Shown piece by piece: positions 30,561-37,622 of a stretch of DNA of 64,000 nt. This DNA is from Acidobacteriota bacterium (GTDB lineage: Bacteria; Acidobacteriota; Vicinamibacteria; Vicinamibacterales; UBA2999): contig JAGNJW010000003.1 in the NCBI GenBank assembly GCA_018000455.1, positions 62,001 through 126,000 on the forward strand, read 5' to 3'. Position numbers and translations under genes: made by a program. Under the pieces are notes generated by a model that worked only from the letters and a program-made list of their open reading frames with translations, made no database searches and was not told where the DNA came from. Position 1 is the first letter of the stretch; every line of letters starts with the position of its first letter.

Positions 30561-31861
30561 CGAACCGCGTCCTTTCGCGCCTTGGCGCTAGGCGCCGGCG
30601 TGCTCCGGCCGACGGTTGGGACGTCTGCGATGCGGAGGTCGATCGACCGGGCGTGGCCTTCGAGACCCTCGGCGCGGGCGATGGTCGTCACCGTGTCGGC
30701 GATGGAGGCCAGGCCGGCTTTGGTCAGTCGTTGCACTGACACGAGCTTGACGAAGTCCGCCGTGTGCAGACCGCCCCGGACGCGGGCCATACCCGCCGTC
30801 GGCAGCGTGTGGTTCGAGCCGATGGCGTAGTCGCCGGCCACCTGCGCCGTCCACGCCCCGATGAAGATCGCGCCGGCGTGCCTGATGCGCCCGGCCCGCG
30901 CCTCGGTGTCTACCACGACGTGCTCGGAGGCGGCCTCGTTGGCCAGTGCCACCGCCTCATCCATGGACTTGGTGACGATGATGCCGCCGTGGTGCCAGAG
31001 CGCCGTGCCGGCCGGCCCCGTCTCGGGCAGCCGGCGCGCCACCTCCTCGGCCACCTCGCGGGCCAGCGACATCTTCGAGGTGAGGAAGACCGCCCGGGCG
31101 TCGGGGTCGTGCTCGGCCTGGGCGATGAGGTCGGCGGCAATCCACGACGCCGGACCTCGGTCGGCCACGATCAGGATCTCGGTCGGACCGGCATAGAAGT
31201 CGATCGGGCAGTCGGCCGCCACGAGTGCTTTGGCCGCCGACACCCAGCGATTGCCGGGGCCGACGATCTTGCTGACCCGCGGTACGGTCTTGGTGCCGTA
31301 GGCCATCGCCGCGATCGCGTGCGCGCCGCCGAGCCGGAAGACGCGGTCGGCGCCGGCCTCGACGGCCGCCGCCATCAGTACCGGATCCGCCGACGGCGTG
31401 CAGACGATCACCTCTGGTACGCCGGCCACACGCGCCGGAATGGCCGTCATGAGGAGGGACGAGGGCAACGGATAGCGCCCGCCGGGAACGTAGCAGCCGA
31501 CGCGTTCGAGCGGAATGACACGCTGCTCGACGCTAGTTCCGCGCAGGGGCGACACGCGCCATTCCTTCGGCCGTTGCGCCGCCGCTACTACGCGAATCGC
31601 CTGCGCCGCCCGCTTCAGCGCCGCCCGCACCTTGGCCGGCGCCTTCTTCGCGCCGGCCTCGATCTGGGGACGCGACACCTCGAGCGCACCGCTCCAGCCA
31701 TCGAGCGCCCGCGCGTACTCTTTCAGCGCCGCATCTCCCTCGGTGCGCACCCGGGCCACGATTCTGGCGGCCGTCCTCTCGGTCGCGCGATCGCGAATAG
31801 CCGTCGGCTTCAGCAGCGCTCGCACTTCGTCACGGTTCGTCGATTCGACAATCTTGATCAT
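30557..31861 (-). CDS. hisD: HisD, histidinol dehydrogenase
   Basis: The 434-aa protein has the family signatures [61 protein letters not shown] and [15 protein letters not shown]. The zinc-binding and catalytic region is near [19 protein letters not shown]. It carries out the last two oxidations to L-histidine with NAD+. Its start is separated from hisG by about 200 bp, the only real gap in the operon, which contains a perfect hairpin. Confidence 0.96.
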   Translation of the reverse strand: MIKIVESTNRDEVRALLKPTAIRDRATERTAARIVARVRTEGDAALKEYARALDGWSGALEVSRPQIEAGAKKAPAKVRAALKRAAQAIRVVAAAQRPKEWRVSPLRGTSVEQRVIPLERVGCYVPGGRYPLPSSLLMTAIPARVAGVPEVIVCTPSADPVLMAAAVEAGADRVFRLGGAHAIAAMAYGTKTVPRVSKIVGPGNRWVSAAKALVAADCPIDFYAGPTEILIVADRGPASWIAADLIAQAEHDPDARAVFLTSKMSLAREVAEEVARRLPETGPAGTALWHHGGIIVTKSMDEAVALANEAASEHVVVDTEARAGRIRHAGAIFIGAWTAQVAGDYAIGSNHTLPTAGMARVRGGLHTADFVKLVSVQRLTKAGLASIADTVTTIARAEGLEGHARSIDLRIADVPTVGRSTPAPSAKARKDAVR

Positions 31862-32062
31862 GGATGCTCGCGGTTATGTTGGATTTCAGGCGACGGGTGC
31901 GTTGGCGTGGCGTCTTTCGACGGCAAACTCTGAGGACCGGCAGCTCTGCCGGTCCTCCATGCTGGCGGGGTTCGACGCCGCCGCAGCAGAGTCGACCCGG
32001 CATGCCGGACCGAAGGTGAGCCGGAGGAAGATGCCGCGTCGACGCATCTGTCGCTGGCCCAC
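31862..32062 (-). other. hisG-hisD intra-operon spacer with perfect 12-bp hairpin
   Basis: This 201-bp gap is exceptional, because all other his junctions overlap. I see no coding signal in it. At 31932-31957 lies a perfect inverted repeat GAGGACCGGCAG-CT-CTGCCGGTCCTC, and a 12-bp palindrome CCGGCATGCCGG lies nearby. Neither is followed by a U tract, so a simple terminator is unlikely. It may be an mRNA stability or processing element, or a copy of a dispersed palindromic repeat inserted between two genes. Confidence 0.5.
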
Positions 32063-32953
32063 CTAGAGGACGATCTTGTTGAGCGGATATTCGACGATGC
32101 CTTGTCCCCCGGCGGCCTTGAGCTTCGGGATGAGCGTGCGCACCGTCTTCTCTTCGATGATGGTGTTGACGGCCACCCAGTCGTCATCCGACAGCGCGGA
32201 CACGGTCGGGCGCTGCAGGGCCGGAAGCTGCGCAATCACCTTGTCGAGGTCGCTGCGCTTCACGTTGAGCATCAGCCCGACGCGGCTCTGCGCCTCGATG
32301 GCCGCCGTGAGCAGGAGCGCGATCGTCTCGAGCTTCTCGCGCTTCCAGCCATCGGCCATGGCCTTCGGGTTGGCGACCAGCCGCGTGTTGCTCTCCATGA
32401 GCGTGTCGACGATGCGCAAGCGGTTGGCGCGCAGGGTCGAGCCCGTTTCGGTGGCTTCGACGATGGCGTCGGCCAGTACCGGTGGCTTCACCTCGGTGGC
32501 GCCCCACGAGAACTCGACATCCACGGTCGTCTGCCGGGCGGTGAACCACGCCTTGGTCACGCGCACGAGTTCGGTGGCGATACGCTTGCCCTGCAGGTCT
32601 TCGGCGCGTTGCACGGGCGACGCCTCGGGTACGGCCAGCACCCACTTCACCTTGCCGAAGCTCTGCTTGGAATACACCAGATCGCACACCGGCACGAGCG
32701 GGGATTCGTCGGGGTGACCGATGGCGTGTTCCTCGATCCAGTCCATGCCGGTGAGGCCGGCGTCGAGCACGCCGTCACTGACATACCGCGCCATCTCCTG
32801 AGCTCGGATCAGCATGCACTCGATCTCCGAATCATCGATCGTCGGAAAGTAGGAGCGCGTGCTGACGAGGATGTCGAAACCGGCGCGCTTGAAGAGCCCG
32901 ACGGTGGCATCCTGCAGCGAGCCCTTGGGAATTCCCAGCTTCAGCGTGCTCAT
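32063..32953 (-). CDS. hisG: HisG, ATP phosphoribosyltransferase, long form
   Basis: The 296-aa protein begins [20 protein letters not shown]. It shows [22 protein letters not shown] and the PRPP-binding region [16 protein letters not shown]-terminal ACT-like regulatory domain (about residues 215-296) is present, so this is the self-contained long form that binds histidine and does not need HisZ. It catalyses the first, feedback-inhibited step. ATG 32953 overlaps the hisI stop (ATGA, 32950-32953). Confidence 0.94.
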   Translation of the reverse strand: MSTLKLGIPKGSLQDATVGLFKRAGFDILVSTRSYFPTIDDSEIECMLIRAQEMARYVSDGVLDAGLTGMDWIEEHAIGHPDESPLVPVCDLVYSKQSFGKVKWVLAVPEASPVQRAEDLQGKRIATELVRVTKAWFTARQTTVDVEFSWGATEVKPPVLADAIVEATETGSTLRANRLRIVDTLMESNTRLVANPKAMADGWKREKLETIALLLTAAIEAQSRVGLMLNVKRSDLDKVIAQLPALQRPTVSALSDDDWVAVNTIIEEKTVRTLIPKLKAAGGQGIVEYPLNKIVL

Positions 32954-33288
32954 CGCGCGGCCTCCGTCCACTCGGTCTCGACCTTGGTGAAGCACGTGCG
33001 CTGGCCGGTGTGGCAGACGTTGCCGTCGCCCTCGCGCGCTGCCCTGACGAGCACCGTGTCGTCGTCGCAGTCGATGAGGATCTGCCGCACGGCCAGGCGA
33101 TTGCCCGACGTCTCACCCTTGGTCCAGAGCGTGTTGCGCGTGCGGCTGTAGAAGGTCACGTAGCCGATCCGCCTGGTGATGGCCCAGGCCTCGTCGTTCA
33201 TGAAGCCCACCATCAGCACTTCGCCGCTTTCATGGTCCTGCACCACGGCCGGCACCAGGCCGTCCAGTTTCGTGAAGTCGAGAGTCAT
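32950..33288 (-). CDS. hisI: HisI, phosphoribosyl-AMP cyclohydrolase
   Basis: The 112-aa protein has the metal-site signature [15 protein letters not shown] followed by [12 protein letters not shown]. The front part shows [12 protein letters not shown] and the conserved [16 protein letters not shown]. It opens the purine ring of phosphoribosyl-AMP. The HisE pyrophosphohydrolase domain found fused in many bacteria is absent, and hisE is not in the window. It is the first structural gene of the his operon, preceded by the attenuator. Confidence 0.95.
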   Translation of the reverse strand: MTLDFTKLDGLVPAVVQDHESGEVLMVGFMNDEAWAITRRIGYVTFYSRTRNTLWTKGETSGNRLAVRQILIDCDDDTVLVRAAREGDGNVCHTGQRTCFTKVETEWTEAAR

Positions 33289-33344
33289 CGGTCGTTCCTT
33301 GGTTGCAAGTCTCGGATGGTCCGTCCGGCCGGTGGGGTGCGCAC

Positions 33345-33376
33345 AACAAAAAGCCCCGCCGGATTCCGGCGGGGCT
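33345..33376 (-). terminator. his operon attenuator terminator hairpin
   Basis: On the minus strand AGCCCCGCCGG and CCGGCGGGGCT form a perfect 11-bp stem around a 3-nt loop (33352-33376). A U tract, TTTTTGTTG, follows. It lies 57-88 bp upstream of the hisI ATG and 36 bp after the stop codon of a His-rich leader frame. That is the arrangement of classical amino-acid attenuation. There is no T tract on the plus-strand side, so it acts only on leftward transcription into his. Confidence 0.88.
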
Positions 33377-33412
33377 GCTCAGGTTCTCGGTGAACGCTGA
33401 CGTCGTGTGGTG

Positions 33413-33487
33413 CTACACGTGCAGTCCGGCCGGCCCGCGATGGAGCAGGTGATGGTGGACACGGTGCAGGTGGTGAAGCGCGAACAC
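33413..33487 (-). CDS. hisL: His-rich leader peptide of the his operon
   Basis: This 24-codon frame reads (GTG) VFAL then HHLHRVHHHLLH, RGPAGLHV and stop. It holds 8 His codons, seven of them within 12 consecutive codons. When charged tRNA-His is scarce a ribosome would stall there and let an alternative fold prevent the terminator downstream. The GTG start is inferred; a TTG three codons upstream is in frame, and no strong ribosome binding site is seen. A promoter candidate ends only a few bases upstream, so the leader may be read from a leaderless mRNA. Confidence 0.82.
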   Translation of the reverse strand: MFALHHLHRVHHHLLHRGPAGLHV

Positions 33488-33489
33488 GA

Positions 33490-33526
33490 CCGCCAAAGCG
33501 TAGCTGAAAGCACTGGGAGCTGGCAA
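33490..33526 (-). promoter_or_regulatory. candidate his operon promoter
   Basis: On the minus strand TTGCCA (33521-33526) matches five of six bases of the -35 consensus. Eighteen bases later TACGCT (33497-33502) is a moderate -10. The predicted start, around 33490, is almost at the GTG of the His-rich leader frame (33487). The assignment rests on consensus and position only. Confidence 0.45.
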
Positions 33527-33587
33527 GCGGGTCGCACCGTCGCAGCCTGAGCGGGTCGCCGGATGGGAGGGCCGGCAGGGGTGTAGG

Positions 33588-34193
33588 ATGTGCGGCACGA
33601 TGCGAGACCCCGGCAACGCTCGGCCCGGATGTCCCTGCCACGACGGCTCCCGCCGGCGGGTGCTCCGCGGGGCCGCCAGCCTCGCACTTGCGTGGCTCAC
33701 GCCCCGGGCGGGCAGGGCTCAGGATGGGCGCGCGACGCGGCCCGGTGCCGGCGATCTGTTGGTGAAGGTGGGTGATGCCAGCGCGACGCCACTGGCGCCA
33801 GCCGATATCGTGGCTGGCCCCGCGCCCACGCTTGCCTGGCCCATGTCGTCGGCCGACCGCGTCGTGCGCAGCGGCTCGAGGCTCAACCGCGTGGTGCTCG
33901 TGCGCCTCGACAGGGCGACCCTCGGCGAGCGCACCCGCCCGAGGTCCGCCGACGGCATCGTGGCCTATTCCGCCATTTGCACGCATACCGGGTGCGAAGT
34001 GGGCGCCTTCCTCCCCGAGGAGCAGATGCTCTACTGCGAGTGCCACCAGTCGCGCTTCGATCCGCGCGAGGAGGCCAAGGTCACCGATGGTCCTGCGCCG
34101 CGCAACCTGCCGGCGCTGCCGCTGAAGGTCGTGGACGGGTTGCTCGTCGTGGCCGGTCCCTTCAGCACGCGGCCGGGTTTCGAGCAGGGCTAG
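33588..34193 (+). CDS. exported Rieske [2Fe-2S] protein
   Basis: The 201-aa protein has an N-terminal twin-arginine-like signal (SRRRVLRGAASLALAWLTPRAGRAQ). A Rieske domain follows with CTHTGC (Cys131, His133, Cys136) and CECHQS (Cys150, Cys152, His153). The second Cys of each motif would form the disulfide typical of high-potential, bc1-type Rieske proteins. No cytochrome b gene is near. The next gene, 65 bp downstream, is a PQQ dehydrogenase without its own haem, so this protein may be its electron acceptor; that is inferred. The first ATG is used, but the Met at 33600 is equally possible. Confidence 0.87.
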   Translation: MCGTMRDPGNARPGCPCHDGSRRRVLRGAASLALAWLTPRAGRAQDGRATRPGAGDLLVKVGDASATPLAPADIVAGPAPTLAWPMSSADRVVRSGSRLNRVVLVRLDRATLGERTRPRSADGIVAYSAICTHTGCEVGAFLPEEQMLYCECHQSRFDPREEAKVTDGPAPRNLPALPLKVVDGLLVVAGPFSTRPGFEQG

Positions 34194-34258
34194 CAGTACG
34201 AACGGGGAAAGCAGACACGGCATCGCGTGGCCCTGACCGCGCGACAACGGAGGATGGC

Positions 34259-36028
34259 ATGCGCGTGACCAGGTTCGTGCTGGCGGTGACTGGCTCGGCG
34301 ATACTCTCGCTCGGTGCGATCGGCGCCGCGCAGCGGCCGGCCCCCCCGCCGCCGCCGGCACCGGCGTTGCCGATGCCGGCCATCCTCAAGGCCTATCCGC
34401 CGGTGACGGCTGAGCGGCTCCTGACGCCCGCCGACCACGAGTGGCTGATGATCCGCCGCACCTATGACGGCTGGGGCTACAGTCCCCTGGAGCAGATCAC
34501 TGCGGCCAACGTCGCCCGTTTGCAGCCGGTTTGGATTGCCTCCACCGGCGCCACCAACGGCCACGAGGCGGCCGCGCTCGTGAACGGCGGCGTGATGATC
34601 GTGTCCACGCCGGGCAATCAGGTCATCGCGCTTGACGCCAGGTCCGGCCGCGTGCTCTGGCGCTACCGCCGTCCCCTGCCGGAGGACGCGGTGGTGATGC
34701 ATCCCACCTCGCGCGGCGTGGCGCTCTTCGGCGACAAGGTCTACCTGCCGGCCAACGAAGGCGTGCTGGTGGCGCTCGATGCGCGCACCGGCAAGGAAGT
34801 GTGGACGGCGGCGGTCGGTGAGAATCAGCGCGGCTACTACATGACGCTGGCGCCGCTCGTGGCCGAGGGCCTGGTGATGATCGGCGCCTCGGGCGGCGAG
34901 TTCGGCATCCGCGGCTTCGTCGCCGCCTACGACGTCGAGACGGGCAAGCAGGCGTGGAAGACCTACATGGTGCCGGCGCCGGGGGAGCCCGGCAGTGAGA
35001 CGTGGCCGAAGGGCGACCAGTGGAAGACCGGCGGCGCGCCGGTGTGGGTGACGGGCAACTACGATCCGGCGACGCGCCTGGCCTACTGGGGGACCGGCAA
35101 CGGCGGCCCGTGGATGGGCGATCAGCGCCCGGGCGACAACCTCTACACCGCGTCGACCGTGGCGCTCGACGTCCGCACCGGGCAGATCCGCGGCCACTTC
35201 CAGTACCACCCGAACGACTCGTGGGACTGGGACGAGGTATCGCCGCCGATCCTCGTCGATTACCAGCGCGCCGGCCGCACCGTGAAGGGCCTCATCAACG
35301 TGGCGCGCAACGGCTACTTGTGGTTTCTCGAGCGCAGCAGCGGGCCGATTGGCTTCGTGCAGGGCATGCCCTACGTGCGCCAGACGGTCTTTCGCAGTCT
35401 CGACCCGAAGACCGGCCGCCCCGACATCGACCCGGCGCGCAAGCCCGGCACGGGGAAGAAGGCCGACGACATCTGTCCGTCGCACTGGGGCGGCAAGAAC
35501 TGGCCGCCGATCGCGTTCAGCCCGAAGACGCGCATGATCTACATCCCGGCCAACGAGAACCTGTGCGACTGGCTGACCGGCAACGAGGTGGAGTACGAAG
35601 CGGGCGAGCGCTTCATCGGCGCCACCAGCGGCCTGCAAATCGTGCCCGGCGCCGACCACATCGGCGAGGTGCAGGCCTGGAACGTCGATACCGGCCAGCG
35701 CGTGTGGACGCACAACTACCCGACCTCGCCCACGTGGGGCTCGATGCTGGCCACCGCCGGCGGGCTCGTGTTCTCTGGCGGCACCAACGATCGCAAGCTG
35801 CACGCGTTCGACGCCGTGTCGGGCAAGCTGCTGTGGGAGTTCCCGACCAACTCGGGCATCCTGGCGCCGCCGACGTCGTTCTCGATCGACGGCAAGCAAT
35901 ACATCGCCGTGCAGTCGGGCTGGGGCATCGACTCGCGCGGGATGCAGAGCCGGCTCAACACGCTGACCCAGGGCGGCTACCCCGAGGTGCCCGAGGGCGG
36001 CGCGATCTGGGTTTTCGCGCTGCCGTGA
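34259..36028 (+). CDS. PQQ-dependent alcohol dehydrogenase-type propeller, no haem
   Basis: The 589-aa protein has a signal peptide ending near GAIGAAQ, a Pro-rich linker, then a full PQQ propeller. Blade motifs such as VIALDARSGRVLWRY and VALDARTGKEVW recur. The active-site loop NDSWDWDEVSPPILVD carries the catalytic Asp. There is no CxxCH, so electrons must leave to a separate carrier. GGAGG at 34249-34253 fixes ATG 34259. It follows the Rieske gene and precedes the DUF411 gene by 20 bp, so the three probably form one unit. Confidence 0.88.
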   Translation: MRVTRFVLAVTGSAILSLGAIGAAQRPAPPPPPAPALPMPAILKAYPPVTAERLLTPADHEWLMIRRTYDGWGYSPLEQITAANVARLQPVWIASTGATNGHEAAALVNGGVMIVSTPGNQVIALDARSGRVLWRYRRPLPEDAVVMHPTSRGVALFGDKVYLPANEGVLVALDARTGKEVWTAAVGENQRGYYMTLAPLVAEGLVMIGASGGEFGIRGFVAAYDVETGKQAWKTYMVPAPGEPGSETWPKGDQWKTGGAPVWVTGNYDPATRLAYWGTGNGGPWMGDQRPGDNLYTASTVALDVRTGQIRGHFQYHPNDSWDWDEVSPPILVDYQRAGRTVKGLINVARNGYLWFLERSSGPIGFVQGMPYVRQTVFRSLDPKTGRPDIDPARKPGTGKKADDICPSHWGGKNWPPIAFSPKTRMIYIPANENLCDWLTGNEVEYEAGERFIGATSGLQIVPGADHIGEVQAWNVDTGQRVWTHNYPTSPTWGSMLATAGGLVFSGGTNDRKLHAFDAVSGKLLWEFPTNSGILAPPTSFSIDGKQYIAVQSGWGIDSRGMQSRLNTLTQGGYPEVPEGGAIWVFALP

Positions 36029-36048
36029 TTCAGTGGCACACTGGGGAC

Positions 36049-36528
36049 ATGCGTACTAGAGCCATTGCCATTGCCGTTGCCCTGGCCGCCGTGGCCGCGA
36101 CCGGATTCGGGCTTGCCGCTCAGGCACAGAAGCCCGCTGCCTCCGCCGCGTCCAGGGTGGTCGTCTACAAGTCCCCGACTTGAGGGTGCTGTAGCGCCTG
36201 GATTGAACATCTCCGGGCGGCAGGCTTCCAGGTGGAAGCCCACGACGTGACCGATCAACGTCTCGACACGGTGGCCAGCGAGGCCGGCGTGACCAACGAC
36301 CTGCGCTCCTGCCATACCGCAAAGGTCGACGGCTACACGGTGGAAGGCCACGTGCCGGCCACCGACATCCGGAAGATGCTCAAGGAGCGGCCGAAGATCA
36401 GCGGCATCGCCGTGCCCGGCATGCCGATGGGTTCTCCCGGGATGGAGCAGGGCGGCATGAAGGACCCCTACGACACGGTGGCCTTCACCAAGGGCGGCGC
36501 CAAGACGGTCTACGCCCGCCACCCCTGA
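36049..36528 (+). CDS. exported DUF411 protein with in-frame TGA at the first motif Cys (possible selenoprotein)
   Basis: The frame from ATG 36049 encodes a signal peptide (AIAIAVALAAVAATGFGLAA), then VVVYKSPT, a TGA codon (36181-36183, codon 45), and continues without break as GCCSAWIEHLRAAGF. Later come RSCHTAKVDGYTVEGHVP and ISGIAVPGMPMGSPGME. DUF411 proteins have TCGCC at this point, so TGA replaces exactly the first Cys. Read through, the product is 159 aa, normal for the family of metal- or redox-linked periplasmic proteins. Either TGA is read as selenocysteine or the gene carries a single nonsense mutation (TGC or TGT to TGA). The intact downstream frame and a hairpin just after the TGA favour the first. 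sel genes were not seen in the window. Confidence 0.78.
36189..36223 (+). promoter_or_regulatory. hairpin after in-frame TGA, candidate bacterial SECIS element
   Basis: Positions 36195-36202 pair with 36212-36219 (CGCCTGGA with TCCGGGCG, one G-U pair), giving an 8-bp stem and a 9-nt loop. CTG/CAG pairing below (36189-36191 with 36221-36223) extends it across a small internal loop. The apical loop begins 20 nt after the TGA, within the distance usual for bacterial SECIS elements. The first G of the loop is third, not in the first two positions, unless the loop is folded more tightly (GAT with ATC). The function is a hypothesis. Confidence 0.45.
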
Positions 36529-36538
36529 CAGGCGGTGC

Positions 36539-36555
36539 CGGCCGTCTCACGGCCG
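36539..36555. terminator. possible bidirectional hairpin between convergent genes
   Basis: CGGCCGT-CTC-ACGGCCG forms a 7-bp perfect stem with a 3-nt loop. It lies at the meeting point of the DUF411 gene and rsmH and overlaps the rsmH stop codon. No T tract follows on either strand, so it is at best a weak terminator. Confidence 0.3.
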
Positions 36556-37587
36556 ACCGGAGCGGTCGGGCGGGCCGGTGCCGGCCGCCCGCACGGCCCA
36601 GCGAAGCTTGGCCGAGGAGGCGCGGCGATTGGCCCGCGTCTCCTCTACCGTCGAGCGGATGACCTCGCCCGCGACCTCGGCGTAGACGCCTGTCCGGTGG
36701 CCGGCCTGAAAGGCCTTCTTCACGCGGCGATCCTCGCCCGAGTGGAACGTGAGGATGGCCACACATCCGCCCGGGGCGAGGCACGCGGGGAGCACGTCGA
36801 GCAGGCGATCGAGCGCCGTGAACTCGTCGTTGACGGCGATTCTGAGCGCCTGCAGCGTGCGGCGTACCGAGGCCTTCACCACGGCGCTCGAAAGCGCCGG
36901 CAGCGCGCCGCTCAGCCCGACGCGCACAAGGCGCGCGAGTGCGTGCGTGGTCACGATGTGCTCGCGCGTCACCAGTGCTGCGATGAGGCACGCATGCGGC
37001 TCATCAGCGTTGGCTACGAGTAGCGCCGCCAGGGCCTCTTCGTCGAGCCGCGCCAGCAGGTCGGCCGCCGTCTCGCCGCTCGAAGGATCGAGCCGCATGT
37101 CGAGCGGGCCAACGCTCTTGTAGCTGAACCCCCGGGCGGGGCTGTCGAACTGCATCGACGAGACGCCGAGATCCACCAGGACGGCGTTGGCCGCGCCCAG
37201 CTGCTCTTCGGAAAGCACACGCGGCAGGTCGGCGAAGCTGGCGTGGCGCGCCGTGAAAGTGCCCGGCCCCCAGCCGGCTGCGGTGAGTCGCGCCGCGGTG
37301 CGCGGCAATTCGAGGCTGTCGCGATCGAGCCCGAGCAGTCGTCCATGCGGCTGGATAGCCGCGAGCAGGGCCTGCGCGTGGCCGCCGCCGCCGAGCGTGG
37401 CGTCGACCACCAGGTCGCCCGGCGCCGGCTGCAGGCAGCCCAGCACTTCGCGCAGCATGATCGGGTGATGCGGGCTGACGGTCGCAACACCAGACACGGC
37501 GTCGGCGAGGGCCGGCGCCGTGCCGGAGCGCGGAGGCGGAAAACGCTGACGCCGGTTCTTTGGGTGCGGCCCGGGCGCCCGGCTCAT
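36547..37587 (-). CDS. rsmH: RsmH-like 16S rRNA (cytosine1402-N4)-methyltransferase, divergent
   Basis: The 346-aa protein has the MraW/RsmH core: HHPIMLREVLGCL, the SAM loop VVDATLGGGGHAQALL, GLDRDS, VDLGVSSMQFDSPARGFSY, GPLDMRLDPSSGETA, and the C-terminal RASSAKLRWAVRA. Several usually fixed positions differ: FHSGEDRRVKKAF in place of FHSLEDR, and NADEPHACLIA where GEExxARxIA is normal. It also lies outside any division/cell wall cluster. It may be the only RsmH or a paralog with another target. ATG 37587 is the best start, but a GTG just before the conserved core is possible. Confidence 0.82.
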   Translation of the reverse strand: MSRAPGPHPKNRRQRFPPPRSGTAPALADAVSGVATVSPHHPIMLREVLGCLQPAPGDLVVDATLGGGGHAQALLAAIQPHGRLLGLDRDSLELPRTAARLTAAGWGPGTFTARHASFADLPRVLSEEQLGAANAVLVDLGVSSMQFDSPARGFSYKSVGPLDMRLDPSSGETAADLLARLDEEALAALLVANADEPHACLIAALVTREHIVTTHALARLVRVGLSGALPALSSAVVKASVRRTLQALRIAVNDEFTALDRLLDVLPACLAPGGCVAILTFHSGEDRRVKKAFQAGHRTGVYAEVAGEVIRSTVEETRANRRASSAKLRWAVRAAGTGPPDRSGRP

Positions 37588-37622
37588 CGCCGCCATCGTA
37601 CACGACCCCGCGAGACCGCCGA

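Noticed and set aside
31932-31957. Intrinsic terminator between hisG and hisD
   Set aside because: The hairpin is perfect but has no U tract on either strand; reported as a structure of unknown role instead.
31862-32066. Small coding frame in the hisG-hisD gap
   Set aside because: Frames on both strands are short or run in from neighbouring genes, with no start signal or recognisable motif.
33352-33376. Plus-strand terminator
   Set aside because: The hairpin is followed by GCTCAGG on the plus strand with no T run and no gene upstream on that strand; its orientation is towards hisI.
36049-36183. Separate short gene ending at the TGA
   Set aside because: The 44-codon product would be only a signal peptide and one strand. 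The family domain continues in frame directly after the TGA, so the two parts are one gene.
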